64,000 nucleotides of DNA from Streptomyces sp. S.PNR 29 (GCF_030386795.1 NZ_JANUQM010000003.1:124001-188000), one strand, 5' to 3'. Counted from the first letter of the stretch, positions 24,234-33,816 are shown. Translations and numbers: made by a program. Notes: generated by a model not told the origin, from the sequence alone.

Positions 24234-25455
24234 CCAGGAACGCACCGCCCGCGAGCAGCACCAGCAGGCCGCCCGTGACGGCGAGCGCGATCCCCATGCC
24301 GCTGGTGCCGTCCCCGGCCGGGGCGCTCGCCACCGGCTCGGTCCCGCCCCCGCCCTGCCCGCTGCCGCCGGCCTCGCCGGAGGCATCCGGCTGGGCGCTC
24401 GCCCGGACGGCGCTCTTCGGCGGCACCAGCTCGCCCACCGGCTGCACCTTGCCGGCCGCCTTGAAGCCCCAGTCGAACAGGCGGGCGGTCTCCTTGTAGA
24501 CCTCGTTGTGCTCTGCCTTCTCCGGGTGCATGACGGTGACGAGCAGCACCCTGCCGTTCCGCTCGGCGACACCGGTGAAGGTGGCCCCCGCGTTGGTGGT
24601 GTTGCCGTTCTTCACGCCCGCGATGCCCTGGTACTGGGAGATGTCGTAGTCACCGGTCAGCAGCCGGTTGGTGTTCTGGATCTCGAAGGACTCGCGGACC
24701 TTCTTGCCCTTCTTGTTCTTCTTCGTCTCGCCCGGGAACTTCGCGGTGAGCGTCGAGCAGTACTCGCGGAAGTCCTTCTTCTGCAGCCCCGAGCGGGCGA
24801 ACAGCGTCAGGTCGTACGCGGAGGAGACCTGCCCCTCGGCGTCGTAGCCGTCGGGGCTGACGACGTGCGTGTCGAGGGCCTGCAGCTCCTCGGCGTGCTC
24901 GTTCATCTCCTTGACGGTGTTGTCGATGCCGTCGTTCATCTGGGACAGCACATGCACGGCGTCGTTCCCGGACCGCAGGAAGACACCGAGCCACAGGTCG
25001 TGGACCGTGTAGGTCTCGTTCTCCTTTATCCCGACCATGCTGGAGCCGCCGCCTATGCCGGCCAGGTCGGAGGGCTCGACCTTGTGCTTCATGGTCTTCG
25101 GGAACTTCGGCAGCACCGTGTCGGCGAACAGCATCTTCAGCGTGCTCGCCGGGGCCAGCCGCCAGTGCGCGTTGTGCGCGGCGAGGACTTCACCTGACTC
25201 GGCGTCGGCGACGATCCAGGAGCGGGCGGTGACGTCCTTGGGGATCACCGGTACGCCGCCCGCCAGGTTGACCTGTGTGCCGGACTGCCCGAGCCGGTTA
25301 CCGCCCACGGTCGACATCTTGGCCGGGGGAGTGGCCGACGGACTCGCCGAGGGCTTCGGGGCGGCGAGAGCGACGGGCGCGGTGAGCGCGAGGGACGACA
25401 GGACGGCTGAGGTGACCAGCAGGGATCGCCTGATGGCCTTCTTGGGTGCGGGCAC
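24181..25455 (-). CDS. D-alanyl-D-alanine carboxypeptidase (S11 family), membrane-anchored
   Basis: A 424-residue exported low-molecular-weight PBP that trims the terminal D-Ala of peptidoglycan stem peptides. It has a signal peptide (residues about 1-35, LLVTSAVLSSLALTAPVALAAP), SxxK as PASTLKM, SxN as RSGNDAV, and the third motif GVKNGNTTNAG, which has KNG instead of the usual KTG. After the catalytic domain a Gly/Ser/Glu linker leads to one transmembrane helix (MGIALAVTGGLLVLLAGGAFLV) and a basic tail. GTG 25455 fits the signal peptide; longer upstream frame lacks support. The 3' end overlaps the convergent YihY gene. Confidence 0.9.
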   Translation of the reverse strand: MPAPKKAIRRSLLVTSAVLSSLALTAPVALAAPKPSASPSATPPAKMSTVGGNRLGQSGTQVNLAGGVPVIPKDVTARSWIVADAESGEVLAAHNAHWRLAPASTLKMLFADTVLPKFPKTMKHKVEPSDLAGIGGGSSMVGIKENETYTVHDLWLGVFLRSGNDAVHVLSQMNDGIDNTVKEMNEHAEELQALDTHVVSPDGYDAEGQVSSAYDLTLFARSGLQKKDFREYCSTLTAKFPGETKKNKKGKKVRESFEIQNTNRLLTGDYDISQYQGIAGVKNGNTTNAGATFTGVAERNGRVLLVTVMHPEKAEHNEVYKETARLFDWGFKAAGKVQPVGELVPPKSAVRASAQPDASGEAGGSGQGGGGTEPVASAPAGDGTSGMGIALAVTGGLLVLLAGGAFLVNRRWPLPDLVRRRTRP

Positions 25456-25627
25456 GACCGAGAAGGTACATGCCAGGGAACGGGAAGTCCCGCGCCCACC
25501 CCTACCCCGCAGAGGGAACCGGACACGGTCTGGCGATACTGGACGCATGCTGTGCTCATCCGGGGGACAACCCCCGGACCCCCGGCCGGCCCCGGGCGCC
25601 GGGCGCTGTGAGGAAAGGTCTGCTTGC

Positions 25628-25867
25628 GTGAAACTCAGCCGCCCCGTCTCCTGGTTCCTGCTCGCCTTCGGGGTGTGGAGCTGGGTCATCTGGATCACTT
25701 TCGTCAAAAACCTGATCAAGGACAGCAGCGGGCTCGCGTTCGATGACGGTCACCCGACGGCGTACTTCTGGGTGCACCTGACGCTCGCCGTCGTTTCCTT
25801 CGTATTGGGGACGGTCATCGGGGCCATCGGGTTGCGCGGAGTGCGGGCACTGCGCCGCACGTCATAG
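25628..25867 (+). CDS. SCO4848 family small membrane protein
   Basis: A 79-residue protein with two transmembrane helices (WFLLAFGVWSWVIWITFV and YFWVHLTLAVVSFVLGTVIG) and a short basic tail. It matches what I know as the 'SCO4848 family membrane protein', named after S. coelicolor and of unknown function. GTG 25628 has GAGGAAAGG nine bases upstream. It is divergent from the carboxypeptidase gene and 25 bases ahead of the metallophosphoesterase, with which it is probably co-transcribed. Confidence 0.85.
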   Translation: MKLSRPVSWFLLAFGVWSWVIWITFVKNLIKDSSGLAFDDGHPTAYFWVHLTLAVVSFVLGTVIGAIGLRGVRALRRTS

Positions 25868-25892
25868 GAAACGACCGAGGGGATACGACGGC

Positions 25893-27242
25893 ATGGTGGT
25901 CGTCTTCGTGCTCGTCGCGCTGGCCGTGGCGAGCGTGCTGGTGGCGGGCAACTGGTACATGTGGCGCCGCCTGTTCCGGGACACCACCCGTGGCCCGGGT
26001 CCCGTCCGCCGTACGGGCGCGGTGCTGATCGCCGGCGGCTGGGCACTGGCCGTGGGCGCCCTCGTCGCCGAGCGCACCGGTGCCCCCTTCTGGCTCCAGC
26101 GCGTCCTGGCCTGGCCGGGCTTCCTGTGGCTGGCGCTGTCGGTCTACCTGCTGCTGGCGGTGCTGGCGGGCGAGGCCGTACGACCGCTGCTGCGGCGGCT
26201 GCCGGCCCGACGGGCGGCCGCGACGGCCGCAGGGGAGCCGGCGCCGGCTTCGGCAGCCGCCCCGGAGCCGGTCCCGGCGGCAGCGTCGGCAAAGGCGTCC
26301 GGCGCGGAGCCGGATCCGGCGGGAGCGCGGCCGAAGAGACCCGGCGCTGAGACCGAGCCCCCGGAGCCGGCCCCCGGGGCCGACGCGCCCGATGCCGCAC
26401 CGCGCCCCCTCGCCGCCCCCTCCCGCCGCCTGTTCGTCTCCCGGGTCGTCGCCGGTGCCGCCGCCGCGGCCGCCGTGGGGACGGTCGGCTACGGCACGTA
26501 CGGCGTCCTGAACGGCCCGAAGGTCAAGCGGGTCACCGTGCCGCTGGCCAAGCTGCCGCGCGCGGCGCACGGTTACCGCATCGCGGTGGTCAGCGACATC
26601 CACCTCGGTCCGGTCCTCGGCCGGGGCTTCGCCCAGCGGGTCGTCGACACGATCAACGCGACCCAACCCGACCTCATCGCGGTCGTCGGCGACCTGGTCG
26701 ACGGCAGCGTGAAGGACCTGGGCCCCGCGGCGGCCCCGCTCGCCCAGCTGACGGCCCGGCACGGCGCCTACTTCGTCACCGGCAACCACGAGTACTTCTC
26801 CGGCGCCGAGCAGTGGGTCGAGGAGGTACGCCGCCTGGGCCTGCACCCCCTGGAGAACGCCCGCACGGAACTGCCCCACTTCGACCTCGCCGGCGTCAAC
26901 GACGTGGCCGGCGAGGACGAGGGCCAGGGGCCCGACTTCGCCAGGGCCCTCGGCGACCGGGACCCGGCACGCGCGTGCGTGCTGCTCGCCCACCAGCCGG
27001 TGCAGATCCACGACGCCGTCGAACACGGCGTCGACCTCCAGCTCTCCGGCCACACCCACGGCGGCCAGCTCTGGCCCGGCAATCTCATCGCGGCGGCCGC
27101 GAACCCGACCGTGGCGGGACTGGAGCGCTACGGCGACACCCAGCTGTACGTCAGCCGGGGCGCGGGCGCATGGGGTCCGCCCACGCGCGTGGGGGCGCCG
27201 TCGGACATCACGGTGATCGAGCTGGCGTCACGTCAGGCATGA
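25893..27242 (+). CDS. Membrane-anchored metallophosphoesterase (YaeI/YkuE type)
   Basis: A 449-residue calcineurin-like phosphoesterase. It starts with several hydrophobic helices (FVLVALAVASVLVAGNWYMW, AVLIAGGWALAVGALVAE, FLWLALSVYLLLAVLAGEAV). A long Ala/Pro/Glu linker (about 105-175) and another hydrophobic stretch follow. The catalytic domain from about residue 225 has all metal motifs: VVSDIHLGP, VGDLVDG, TGNHEYF, LAHQP and SGHTHGGQLWP. The relatives act on phospholipid headgroups or UDP-diacylglucosamine-type substrates at the membrane; the substrate here is unknown. It follows the SCO4848-family gene by 25 bases. Confidence 0.9.
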   Translation: MVVVFVLVALAVASVLVAGNWYMWRRLFRDTTRGPGPVRRTGAVLIAGGWALAVGALVAERTGAPFWLQRVLAWPGFLWLALSVYLLLAVLAGEAVRPLLRRLPARRAAATAAGEPAPASAAAPEPVPAAASAKASGAEPDPAGARPKRPGAETEPPEPAPGADAPDAAPRPLAAPSRRLFVSRVVAGAAAAAAVGTVGYGTYGVLNGPKVKRVTVPLAKLPRAAHGYRIAVVSDIHLGPVLGRGFAQRVVDTINATQPDLIAVVGDLVDGSVKDLGPAAAPLAQLTARHGAYFVTGNHEYFSGAEQWVEEVRRLGLHPLENARTELPHFDLAGVNDVAGEDEGQGPDFARALGDRDPARACVLLAHQPVQIHDAVEHGVDLQLSGHTHGGQLWPGNLIAAAANPTVAGLERYGDTQLYVSRGAGAWGPPTRVGAPSDITVIELASRQA

Positions 27243-27464
27243 GCCGCGCGGTGCCGGAGGTGGCACCGCGTGGCGCCACCGGCGCCGTCCCGGTGAGAAC
27301 GGTGAGAAATCTGTCCGAAAGCCAGCTTGCGGTAAGGGTTTTCTCAACTCCCCGGTTTTTCCTTCCCTCGGCTCAAGGCCCTGTGATTGGGTGAGCCGCG
27401 CCACGAGGAATGTGGCCTATGCACGCAGGCCCCGGCACGCAGGGGCCCGGGGAGGGCAGGACCG

Positions 27465-29021
27465 ATGCGTTCGGTGCGCATGCGGATTCTCGCGGCGCTG
27501 CTCGTGCTGGCGGCCGCGGCCGTGGGCGGCTGGCAGCTGTTGCCGTCGAAGAACGGCACGGGCAGGACGATCAGGGTCGGCACGACGGACGCCGTCACCT
27601 CGCTCGACCCGGCCGGTGCCTACGACGCCGGTTCCTGGGCTCTGTTCAACAACGTCTTCCAGTCGCTGCTGACCTTCGGCCCGGGCGGCGCCCAGCCCGT
27701 CCCCGACGCGGCGCAGAGCTGCAGGTTCGTCGGCAGTGATCTGCGCACCTACCGCTGCGTACTGCGCGAGGGCCTCACCTTCCCGAGCGGCCGCGCGATG
27801 ACCGCCGAGGATGTGAAGTACTCCTTCGACCGGGTGAAGAGGATCAAGTCCGAGGTCGGGCCCGCCGCCCTGCTGGACACCCTGGCCTCGGTGGACGCCG
27901 ACGGCCGGACCGTCACCTTCCACCTGTCCTCGCCCGACGCCACCTTCCCGTTCAAGGTCGCCACCGGTGCCGGTGCGATCGTCGACCACACCAAGTACCC
28001 GGCGGGCTCCCTGCGCACCGGAAACACCGCCGACGGCACCGGCCCGTACCTCCTCACGGCGTACACGAAGGGCAAGAAGGCGGCCCTCGCGCCCAATCCG
28101 CACTACAAGGGCGCCGTCCACCACACCGGCCCCTCCGTCGAACTGCGCTACTACGCGAACCCCGGCGCCCTCGACAGCGCCTGGAAGGCGAAGCGGCTCG
28201 ACGTCGCCACCCGCCAGCTGCCGCCGAAGGTCCTCGCCGACCTGAACCCGAGCGACCCGAACGAGCGCGTCTTCGAGGCCGACGGCTCCGAGACCCGCAA
28301 CCTCTACTTCGACACCCGGGCCGGCTCGCCGCTGCACGACACCAAGGTCCGGCAGGCCATGGCCTGGCTGATCAACCGCCCGGAGCTGGTCGACACCGTG
28401 TACGACGGAACCGTCGATCCGCTGTACTCGCTGATCCCCACCGGCATCACCGGGCACACCACGTCGTTCTTCGACGACTACGGCCAACCGTCCCCCGGCA
28501 ACGCGCGCAAGCTGCTCACCGAGGCCGGTGTGAAGCTGCCGGTCCGCTTCACCTACGGGTACGCGATCGGCCGCGGCTCCGGCGCCGAGGAGGCTGCGGA
28601 GATCAAACGGGAGCTGGAGGCGACCGGTCTGTTCAAGGTCACCGTCAAGGGCTACGAGTGGACCGACTTCCAGAAGCAGTGGACGAGCGGCCGACTCGAC
28701 GCGTACGCCGTCGGCTGGGTCCCCGACTACCCCGACGCGGACACCTTCGGCGCCCCGCTCGTCGGCACCGGCGCCACCATGAACACCGGCTACAGCAGCA
28801 AGACCGTGGACCGGTTCATCAAGGACAGCCGGCGGTACGCCGACCGCAGCGAGGCCGGTGAGGACTTCCGCGAGGTGCAGGAGACCATCGCCCGTGACGT
28901 GCCGGTCATCCCGCTGTGGCAGGCCAAGGAGTACGTCGTCACCAGCGAGGACGTCGGCGGCGGACAGTACCTGACGGACGGCACCGGGATCTTCCGGCTG
29001 TCGAGCCTCAGCTGGATCTGA
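27465..29021 (+). CDS. ABC transporter substrate-binding protein, peptide type (SBP_5)
   Basis: A 518-residue extracellular solute-binding protein family 5 member (oligopeptide/nickel/opine type). The mature part begins RTIRVGTTDAVTSLDPAGAYD, then EGLTFPSGRAMTAEDVKYSF and the family signature region around PLHDTKVRQAMAWLINRP. The N-terminus is hydrophobic (RILAALLVLAAAAVGGWQLLP) but has no lipobox Cys, so it should stay anchored by an uncleaved helix or be released, unlike most Gram-positive SBPs. No permease or ATPase genes adjoin it, so it is an orphan that must use another transporter. ATG 27465 has GGAGGG upstream. Confidence 0.88.
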   Translation: MRSVRMRILAALLVLAAAAVGGWQLLPSKNGTGRTIRVGTTDAVTSLDPAGAYDAGSWALFNNVFQSLLTFGPGGAQPVPDAAQSCRFVGSDLRTYRCVLREGLTFPSGRAMTAEDVKYSFDRVKRIKSEVGPAALLDTLASVDADGRTVTFHLSSPDATFPFKVATGAGAIVDHTKYPAGSLRTGNTADGTGPYLLTAYTKGKKAALAPNPHYKGAVHHTGPSVELRYYANPGALDSAWKAKRLDVATRQLPPKVLADLNPSDPNERVFEADGSETRNLYFDTRAGSPLHDTKVRQAMAWLINRPELVDTVYDGTVDPLYSLIPTGITGHTTSFFDDYGQPSPGNARKLLTEAGVKLPVRFTYGYAIGRGSGAEEAAEIKRELEATGLFKVTVKGYEWTDFQKQWTSGRLDAYAVGWVPDYPDADTFGAPLVGTGATMNTGYSSKTVDRFIKDSRRYADRSEAGEDFREVQETIARDVPVIPLWQAKEYVVTSEDVGGGQYLTDGTGIFRLSSLSWI

Positions 29022-29750
29022 TCACTTCCTGGCCGGGTCGGGCAGCGCCTTCGTCATCCCCGGCAGGAAGTCCGTGAACAACTCGTGCACCTCCCGCACC
29101 AGCGGCCGCAGCACCCGGAACCGGGCCAGGGCGACCCCGCGCGCCGTGAGCCGCGCCCCGCGCTCGGCGAGCCGGTAGCTGCGCTCACGCCCCTCGGTCC
29201 GGTCGAAGATCCAGTACAGCACGAGCCCCATCTGCGCCAGCCACATCAACTCGGGCAGGGCGTCCCGGAGTTCCGCGGGCACCTTGGTCCTGGATCCCGC
29301 GAGCACCTTGCGGTGGACGCTGATGGCCTCCTCGCGCGCGCGTGCCGACTCGGGGGAGAAGGGGCTGAGCGGGCTGTCCGGGTCGGCGGCGTTCTTGAAG
29401 AACTGCACCGCGAACTCGTGGTACGGCGTGGCGATGTCCAGCCACGCCTTCAGCACGCCCGCGAGCCGCGCCTCCAGGTCGGTCTCCCGCTCCAGGACCT
29501 CACGGACCGCCAGCTGGTGCTCGGCGGCGATCCGGTCGTAGAAGCCCTGGATCAGGTGCTCCTTGCCCTCGAAGTAGTAGTACGCGTTGCCGACGGAGAC
29601 CCCGGCCTCCTGGGCGATGGCCCGCATCGTCGTCCTGTCGTAGCCGCGCTCCTGGAACAGCCGCATGGCCGTCTGAAGGATCAGGGCCCGGGTCTGCTCG
29701 GACTTGCTGGGGGTGGGGCCGCCGTCGGGGCCGTCGTTCTTCGCGGACAC
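29022..29750 (-). CDS. TetR-family transcriptional regulator
   Basis: A 242-residue regulator. The N-terminal helix-turn-helix is LILQTAMRLFQERGYDRTTMRAIAQEAGVSVGNAYYYFEGKE, shown here only by its key parts LFQERGYDRTT and GVSVGNAYYYFEGK. The ligand-binding domain is long and ends in a Leu/Arg-rich helix. The stop is directly adjacent to the stop of the convergent solute-binding protein. GTG start at 29750. The VOC gene lies just upstream on the same strand, 45 bases away, so they may be co-transcribed. Targets and ligand are unknown. Confidence 0.9.
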   Translation of the reverse strand: MSAKNDGPDGGPTPSKSEQTRALILQTAMRLFQERGYDRTTMRAIAQEAGVSVGNAYYYFEGKEHLIQGFYDRIAAEHQLAVREVLERETDLEARLAGVLKAWLDIATPYHEFAVQFFKNAADPDSPLSPFSPESARAREEAISVHRKVLAGSRTKVPAELRDALPELMWLAQMGLVLYWIFDRTEGRERSYRLAERGARLTARGVALARFRVLRPLVREVHELFTDFLPGMTKALPDPARK

Positions 29751-29795
29751 GGGAGAAGAGCCTAACGAGTGACGCGGGGCCGCCGTCGGGCGACG

Positions 29796-30206
29796 TCACG
29801 GCCGTCGGCCGAGCTCCGGTCGCTTGGTGTAGTCGGTGAGACCGAAGACGTTCCCCCAGGGGTCGGCGAACTCCACGGTCCAGCCGGTGACCGCGGGCAA
29901 CGGCTCGTCGAGCGGCGCGACACCGGCACCGGCCAGCTCCCGCGCCGCGGCCCGGGCGTCGGGCACCTCCAGCCACACCCGCGGCGACGGCCACGGAGGC
30001 GTCCGGTGCCCCAGTCCCTCCTCCACCCGCAGCAGAATGCCGGGCGTCTCACCCCCCACCTTCAGCAACGCGATCCCGCCCTCGTCGAACCGGAAGCCCA
30101 CCACGAAGCCGGCCCGCTCGTAGAACCCCACGGCCTCGTCGAGATCCCCGACGGGCAGCAGCACGTTGTCGAAACCGAGCAGCTCGTACGACTCGTCATC
30201 TGACAT
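29796..30206 (-). CDS. VOC (glyoxalase/bleomycin resistance/dioxygenase) family protein
   Basis: A 136-residue two-module VOC protein (LGFDNVLLPVGDLDEAVGFYERAGF, with FYERAGF as the family hallmark). The second half contains WTVEFADPWGNVFGLTDY, where Glu and Asp near the C-terminus fit a metal site. Such proteins are lyases, dioxygenases or drug-binding proteins; no specific function can be assigned. The ATG at 30206 lies inside an inverted repeat that may be an operator. It is upstream of the TetR gene on the same strand. Confidence 0.85.
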   Translation of the reverse strand: MSDDESYELLGFDNVLLPVGDLDEAVGFYERAGFVVGFRFDEGGIALLKVGGETPGILLRVEEGLGHRTPPWPSPRVWLEVPDARAAARELAGAGVAPLDEPLPAVTGWTVEFADPWGNVFGLTDYTKRPELGRRP

Positions 30207-30227
30207 GACGTCAGATTAGGTCATGAC
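30198..30227. promoter_or_regulatory. Inverted repeats over the VOC gene start
   Basis: ATCTGAC (30198-30204) and GTCAGAT (30210-30216) form a 7-bp inverted repeat with a 5-base spacer that covers the ATG. A second short palindrome GTCATGAC lies at 30220-30227. The spacing suits a dimeric regulator such as the TetR protein encoded downstream, which is inference. Confidence 0.45.
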
Positions 30228-30237
30228 GTCTCCGGTC

Positions 30238-31008
30238 TCAGGCTCCGCAGCCGCCCACGCGCCGTGTGCTCAGCGCGATGTCGTCCATCCGGACCTCGTA
30301 CGACGACGGCGTCGGGTCGGCCTGGTACAGCTGCCAGCCCAGCTTGAGCTGGTCGAAGGCGGGGAAGACGAAGGGATCCGATGTGCCGCCGTGGTGGTGG
30401 GTGGAGACGGTGAGGTCGGGCTGTTCGACGCCGTCGAAGTAGACGGTGACGCGGTTGTCCTTGGCGTCCAGATGGAATTCCACGCACTGCCACTTCGCGG
30501 CGGTCGCCGGCGCCGAGGTCTTCCACGCCGTCCAGTCGCCCGTGGGGCCCAGGTCGGAGCCGACGCCCCAGAAGTTGCCGTGGTCGGTGGGGGCGTACTG
30601 GCCGCCCAGAGGGCGGACGAGGGTGGGCGAGTCCGTGCCGGAGGCCTCGGCGATCGTCCAGTGGGCCCAGTCGGGGGCGGTTGGGAAGGCGTCGACCCGC
30701 AGGCGCAGGCGGGCCCAGAAGCTGTTGCCGGGCGGCTTGAGTCCGGGGAAGACGAGGAAGGCGCGGCCGTTGCCCTCGGTGCGGAGACGGAGTTCTCGGC
30801 CGTGGCCGGTGGAGCTGGGGGTGACGGTGAGGGTGCCGTTGGACGTGTCGGCGGTCCAGTCACGGCCGGATGTGACCGGGCCGAGGGGGAGGCGGTCGAA
30901 GGTCTCCCGGGCGAGGGGGGAGTGGGGGGTGGGCGCCGCCGGGGCCGCGGCGAGCAGGACGGAAGCCGCGGCCAGCAGTGTGGCGGCGGCTTTTCTCAGG
31001 GCTGCCAT
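30238..31008 (-). CDS. Secreted protein with lectin/LamG-like beta-sandwich, function unknown
   Basis: A 256-residue exported protein. Signal peptide about residues 1-28 (KAAATLLAAASVLLAAAPAAP). The rest reads like a concanavalin-like jelly roll: GNSFWARLRLRVDAFPTAPD, EFHLDAKDNRVTVYFDGVE and MDDIALSTR are typical of carbohydrate-binding or polysaccharide-lyase-like domains that describe area and displayed strands. Only one or two Cys are present (WQCVEF, GGCGA), which could form one disulfide. It probably binds or degrades a polysaccharide outside the cell. ATG 31008. Neighbours give no further clue. Confidence 0.7.
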   Translation of the reverse strand: MAALRKAAATLLAAASVLLAAAPAAPTPHSPLARETFDRLPLGPVTSGRDWTADTSNGTLTVTPSSTGHGRELRLRTEGNGRAFLVFPGLKPPGNSFWARLRLRVDAFPTAPDWAHWTIAEASGTDSPTLVRPLGGQYAPTDHGNFWGVGSDLGPTGDWTAWKTSAPATAAKWQCVEFHLDAKDNRVTVYFDGVEQPDLTVSTHHHGGTSDPFVFPAFDQLKLGWQLYQADPTPSSYEVRMDDIALSTRRVGGCGA

Positions 31009-31204
31009 GAGGGCAGTCTGGCGACGGACGGTACGGCTGTGACAGAGGTTGCGCGCTAAGTGGCCGGTCGGGTTCCGTTTCTGTCCGGATCAGGTCAGTC
31101 GCTCTTCTTCGGCTGGTCCTGTCACGGACATCATCGCGAGGGCTGGACACCGCCGTGCCGTGAGCCATGCGAGTCACTCGATCGGTCTCCCCGAAGAGCC
31201 CGAA

Positions 31205-31239
31205 GGCCCCGCCCCGGCGTCAAGCCGGGAAACGGGGCC
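31205..31239. terminator. Terminator hairpin downstream of sdhB
   Basis: GGCCCCG (31205-31211) pairs with CGGGGCC (31233-31239), and inside it CCCGGC pairs with GCCGGG. It lies 25 bases beyond the sdhB stop on the minus strand and should end the sdhCDAB transcript. The rest of the 31009-31263 gap shows nothing else I can support. Confidence 0.7.
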
Positions 31240-31263
31240 CTCGCGGACGTACAAGGACCGACG

Positions 31264-32043
31264 TCAGAAGCGGCGCGTGATCAGCGCCCGCTTCACCTCG
31301 GCGATCGCCTTGGTGACCTCGATACCGCGCGGGCAGGCGTCCGTGCAGTTGAAGGTCGTGCGGCAGCGCCAGACGCCGTCGCGGTCGTTGAGGATCTCCA
31401 GGCGCTGTTCGGCGGCCTCGTCGCGCGAGTCGAAGATGAAGCGGTGCGCGTTGACGATGGCGGCCGGGCCGAAGTACTGGCCGTCGTTCCAGAAGACCGG
31501 GCACGAGGTGGTGCAGGCGGCGCACAGGATGCACTTCGTCGTGTCGTCGAAGCGCTCGCGGTCCTCGGCCGACTGCAGACGCTCACGCGTCGGCTCGTTG
31601 GTGTCCTTCGTGATGAGGAAGGGCATCACGTCGCGGTACGCCTGGAAGAACGGCTCCATGTCGACGACCAGGTCCTTCAGGACCGTCAGGCCCTTGATGG
31701 GCTCGACCGTGATCGGCTTCTCGGGGTTGATGTCCTTGATCAGCGTCTTGCACGCCAGGCGGTTCTTGCCGTTGATCCGCATGGCGTCGGAGCCGCAGAT
31801 GCCGTGGGCGCAGGAGCGGCGGAAGGTGAGCGTGCCGTCGACGTCCCACTTGATCTTGTGGAGGCCGTCGAGGACGCGCTCCTTGGGGTCGATCTCGATC
31901 TGGAAGTCTTCCCAGGTCGCGTCCGCCGAGACCTCCGGGTTGAACCGGCGGATCCGGAAGGTGACGGTGATGTAGGGGGAGTCGGCGAAACCGGGCTCGG
32001 GCTTGCCGGCCGCGTCTTCCTTGTCCAGAACAGGGGTAGCCAT
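31264..32043 (-). CDS. sdhB: Succinate dehydrogenase iron-sulfur subunit
   Basis: A 259-residue SdhB carrying the electron relay of complex II. The [2Fe-2S] loop is RRSCAHGICGSDAMRINGK followed by Cys, the [4Fe-4S]/[3Fe-4S] ligands are in CILCAACTTSCPVFW and CRTTFNCTDACPRGI. The start ATG overlaps the sdhA stop by one base. It is last in the sdhCDAB operon. The N-terminus (ATPVLDKEDAAGKPEPG) is a short extension typical of actinomycetes. The enzyme oxidises succinate and reduces menaquinone in the membrane. Confidence 0.97.
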   Translation of the reverse strand: MATPVLDKEDAAGKPEPGFADSPYITVTFRIRRFNPEVSADATWEDFQIEIDPKERVLDGLHKIKWDVDGTLTFRRSCAHGICGSDAMRINGKNRLACKTLIKDINPEKPITVEPIKGLTVLKDLVVDMEPFFQAYRDVMPFLITKDTNEPTRERLQSAEDRERFDDTTKCILCAACTTSCPVFWNDGQYFGPAAIVNAHRFIFDSRDEAAEQRLEILNDRDGVWRCRTTFNCTDACPRGIEVTKAIAEVKRALITRRF

Positions 32044-33797
32044 CAGTACTTACGCTCCATCGGCTGGTAGCGGGTCTGGACGACCGGCTTGTAGTCGAGA
32101 CGGACGGTTTCGGAGCCGTCGGCGCCGACCTCGCGGTACGCCATGGTGTGGCGCATGAAGTTGACGTCGTCGCGGTTGGGGTAGTCCTCGCGGTAGTGAC
32201 CACCGCGGGACTCCTTGCGGGCCAGCGCCGAGACGGCCATGACCTCGGCCAGGTCCAGCAGGTTGCCCAGCTCGATGGCCTCCAGCAGGTCCGTGTTGAA
32301 CCGCTTGCCCTTGTCCTGGATCGCCACGTTCTTGTAGCGCTCGCGCAGCTCGGCGATCTTCTCGACCGCCGTCTTGATCGTCTGCTCGGTGCGGAACACC
32401 ATGACGTTGGCGTCCATGGTCTCCTGCAGCTCCCGGCGCAGCACGGTGACCCGCTCGGTGCCGGTCGACGAGCGCAGGCGCTCGATCTGCTCGGCGACGA
32501 GGGACTCCGGGTTCTCCGGCAGCTCGACGAAGTCCGCCTTCTGAGCGTACTCCGCCGCCGCGATGCCGGCCCGCTTGCCGAAGACGTTGATGTCCAGCAG
32601 GGAGTTCGTGCCGAGACGGTTGGCGCCGTGCACGGACACGCAGGCGACCTCGCCGGCCGCGTACAGGCCCGGGACGACCGTGGTGTTGTCCGCCAGGACC
32701 TCGCCCTCGACGTTGGTCGGGATGCCGCCCATCGCGTAGTGCGCGGTCGGCTGGATCGGGATCGGGTCCGTGTACGGCTCGATGCCCAGGTACGTCCGCG
32801 CGAACTCGGTGATGTCCGGGAGCTTGGCGTCCAGCTGCTCCGGCGGCAGGTGGGTCAGGTCCAGGTAGACGTGGTCGCCCTCGGGGCCACAGCCGCGGCC
32901 TTCCCGGATCTCCGTGTAGATCGAGCGGGACACGACGTCACGGGAGGCCAGGTCCTTCATCACCGGCGCGTACTTCTCCATGAAGCGCTCGCCGTCCTTG
33001 TTGCGGAGGATGCCGCCCTCACCGCGGGCGCCCTCCGTCAGCAGGATGCCCATGCGCCAGATGCCGGTCGGGTGGAACTGGAAGAACTCCATGTCCTCCA
33101 GCGGAATGCCCCGCCGGTACACGGCCGCCTGGCCGTCACCGGTCAGCGTGTGCGCGTTGGACGTCACCTTGAAGAACTTGCCGCAGCCGCCGGAGGCGTA
33201 GATCACGGCCTTCGCCTGGAAGACGTGGATCTCGCCGGTCGCCAGCTCGTACGCCACGACACCGGCCGACTTCTTGACGCCGTCGACCTCGGTGATCAGC
33301 TGGTCCAGGACGTAGAACTCGTTGAAGAACTCCACGCCGTGCTTGACGCAGTTCTGGTAGAGCGTCTGCAGGATCATGTGGCCGGTGCGGTCGGCCGCGT
33401 AGCAGGAGCGGCGGACCGGGGCCTCGCCGTGGTTGCGCGAGTGACCGCCGAAGCGGCGCTGGTCGATGGTGCCGTTCGGGGTGCGGTTGAACGGCAGGCC
33501 CATCTTCTCCAGGTCGAGGACGGAGTCGATGGCCTCCTTCGCCAGGATCTCGGCGGCGTCCTGGTCGACCAGGTAGTCACCGCCCTTGACCGTGTCGAAG
33601 GTGTGCCACTCCCAGTTGTCCTCCTCCACGTTGGCCAGCGCGGCGGCCATGCCGCCCTGCGCGGCGCCCGTGTGGGAGCGGGTGGGGTAGAGCTTGGTCA
33701 GGACAGCGGTGCGGCTGCGCTTGGTCGCCTCGATGGCGGCACGCATACCGGCGCCACCGGCGCCGACGATGACGGTGTCGTACTTGTGGATCTTCAT
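32043..33797 (-). CDS. sdhA: Succinate dehydrogenase flavoprotein subunit
   Basis: A 584-residue FAD subunit with the dinucleotide motif [19 protein letters not shown], the covalent-FAD histidine region [15 protein letters not shown], and catalytic segments such as [10 protein letters not shown] and [13 protein letters not shown]. It oxidises succinate to fumarate. It starts at ATG 33797, 19 bases after the sdhD stop. It is normal in length and unbroken. Conserved C-terminal [18 protein letters not shown] is as in other SdhA proteins. Confidence 0.98.
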   Translation of the reverse strand: MKIHKYDTVIVGAGGAGMRAAIEATKRSRTAVLTKLYPTRSHTGAAQGGMAAALANVEEDNWEWHTFDTVKGGDYLVDQDAAEILAKEAIDSVLDLEKMGLPFNRTPNGTIDQRRFGGHSRNHGEAPVRRSCYAADRTGHMILQTLYQNCVKHGVEFFNEFYVLDQLITEVDGVKKSAGVVAYELATGEIHVFQAKAVIYASGGCGKFFKVTSNAHTLTGDGQAAVYRRGIPLEDMEFFQFHPTGIWRMGILLTEGARGEGGILRNKDGERFMEKYAPVMKDLASRDVVSRSIYTEIREGRGCGPEGDHVYLDLTHLPPEQLDAKLPDITEFARTYLGIEPYTDPIPIQPTAHYAMGGIPTNVEGEVLADNTTVVPGLYAAGEVACVSVHGANRLGTNSLLDINVFGKRAGIAAAEYAQKADFVELPENPESLVAEQIERLRSSTGTERVTVLRRELQETMDANVMVFRTEQTIKTAVEKIAELRERYKNVAIQDKGKRFNTDLLEAIELGNLLDLAEVMAVSALARKESRGGHYREDYPNRDDVNFMRHTMAYREVGADGSETVRLDYKPVVQTRYQPMERKY

Positions 33798-33816
33798 GAT
33801 TCTCGCAGCCCCGTGC

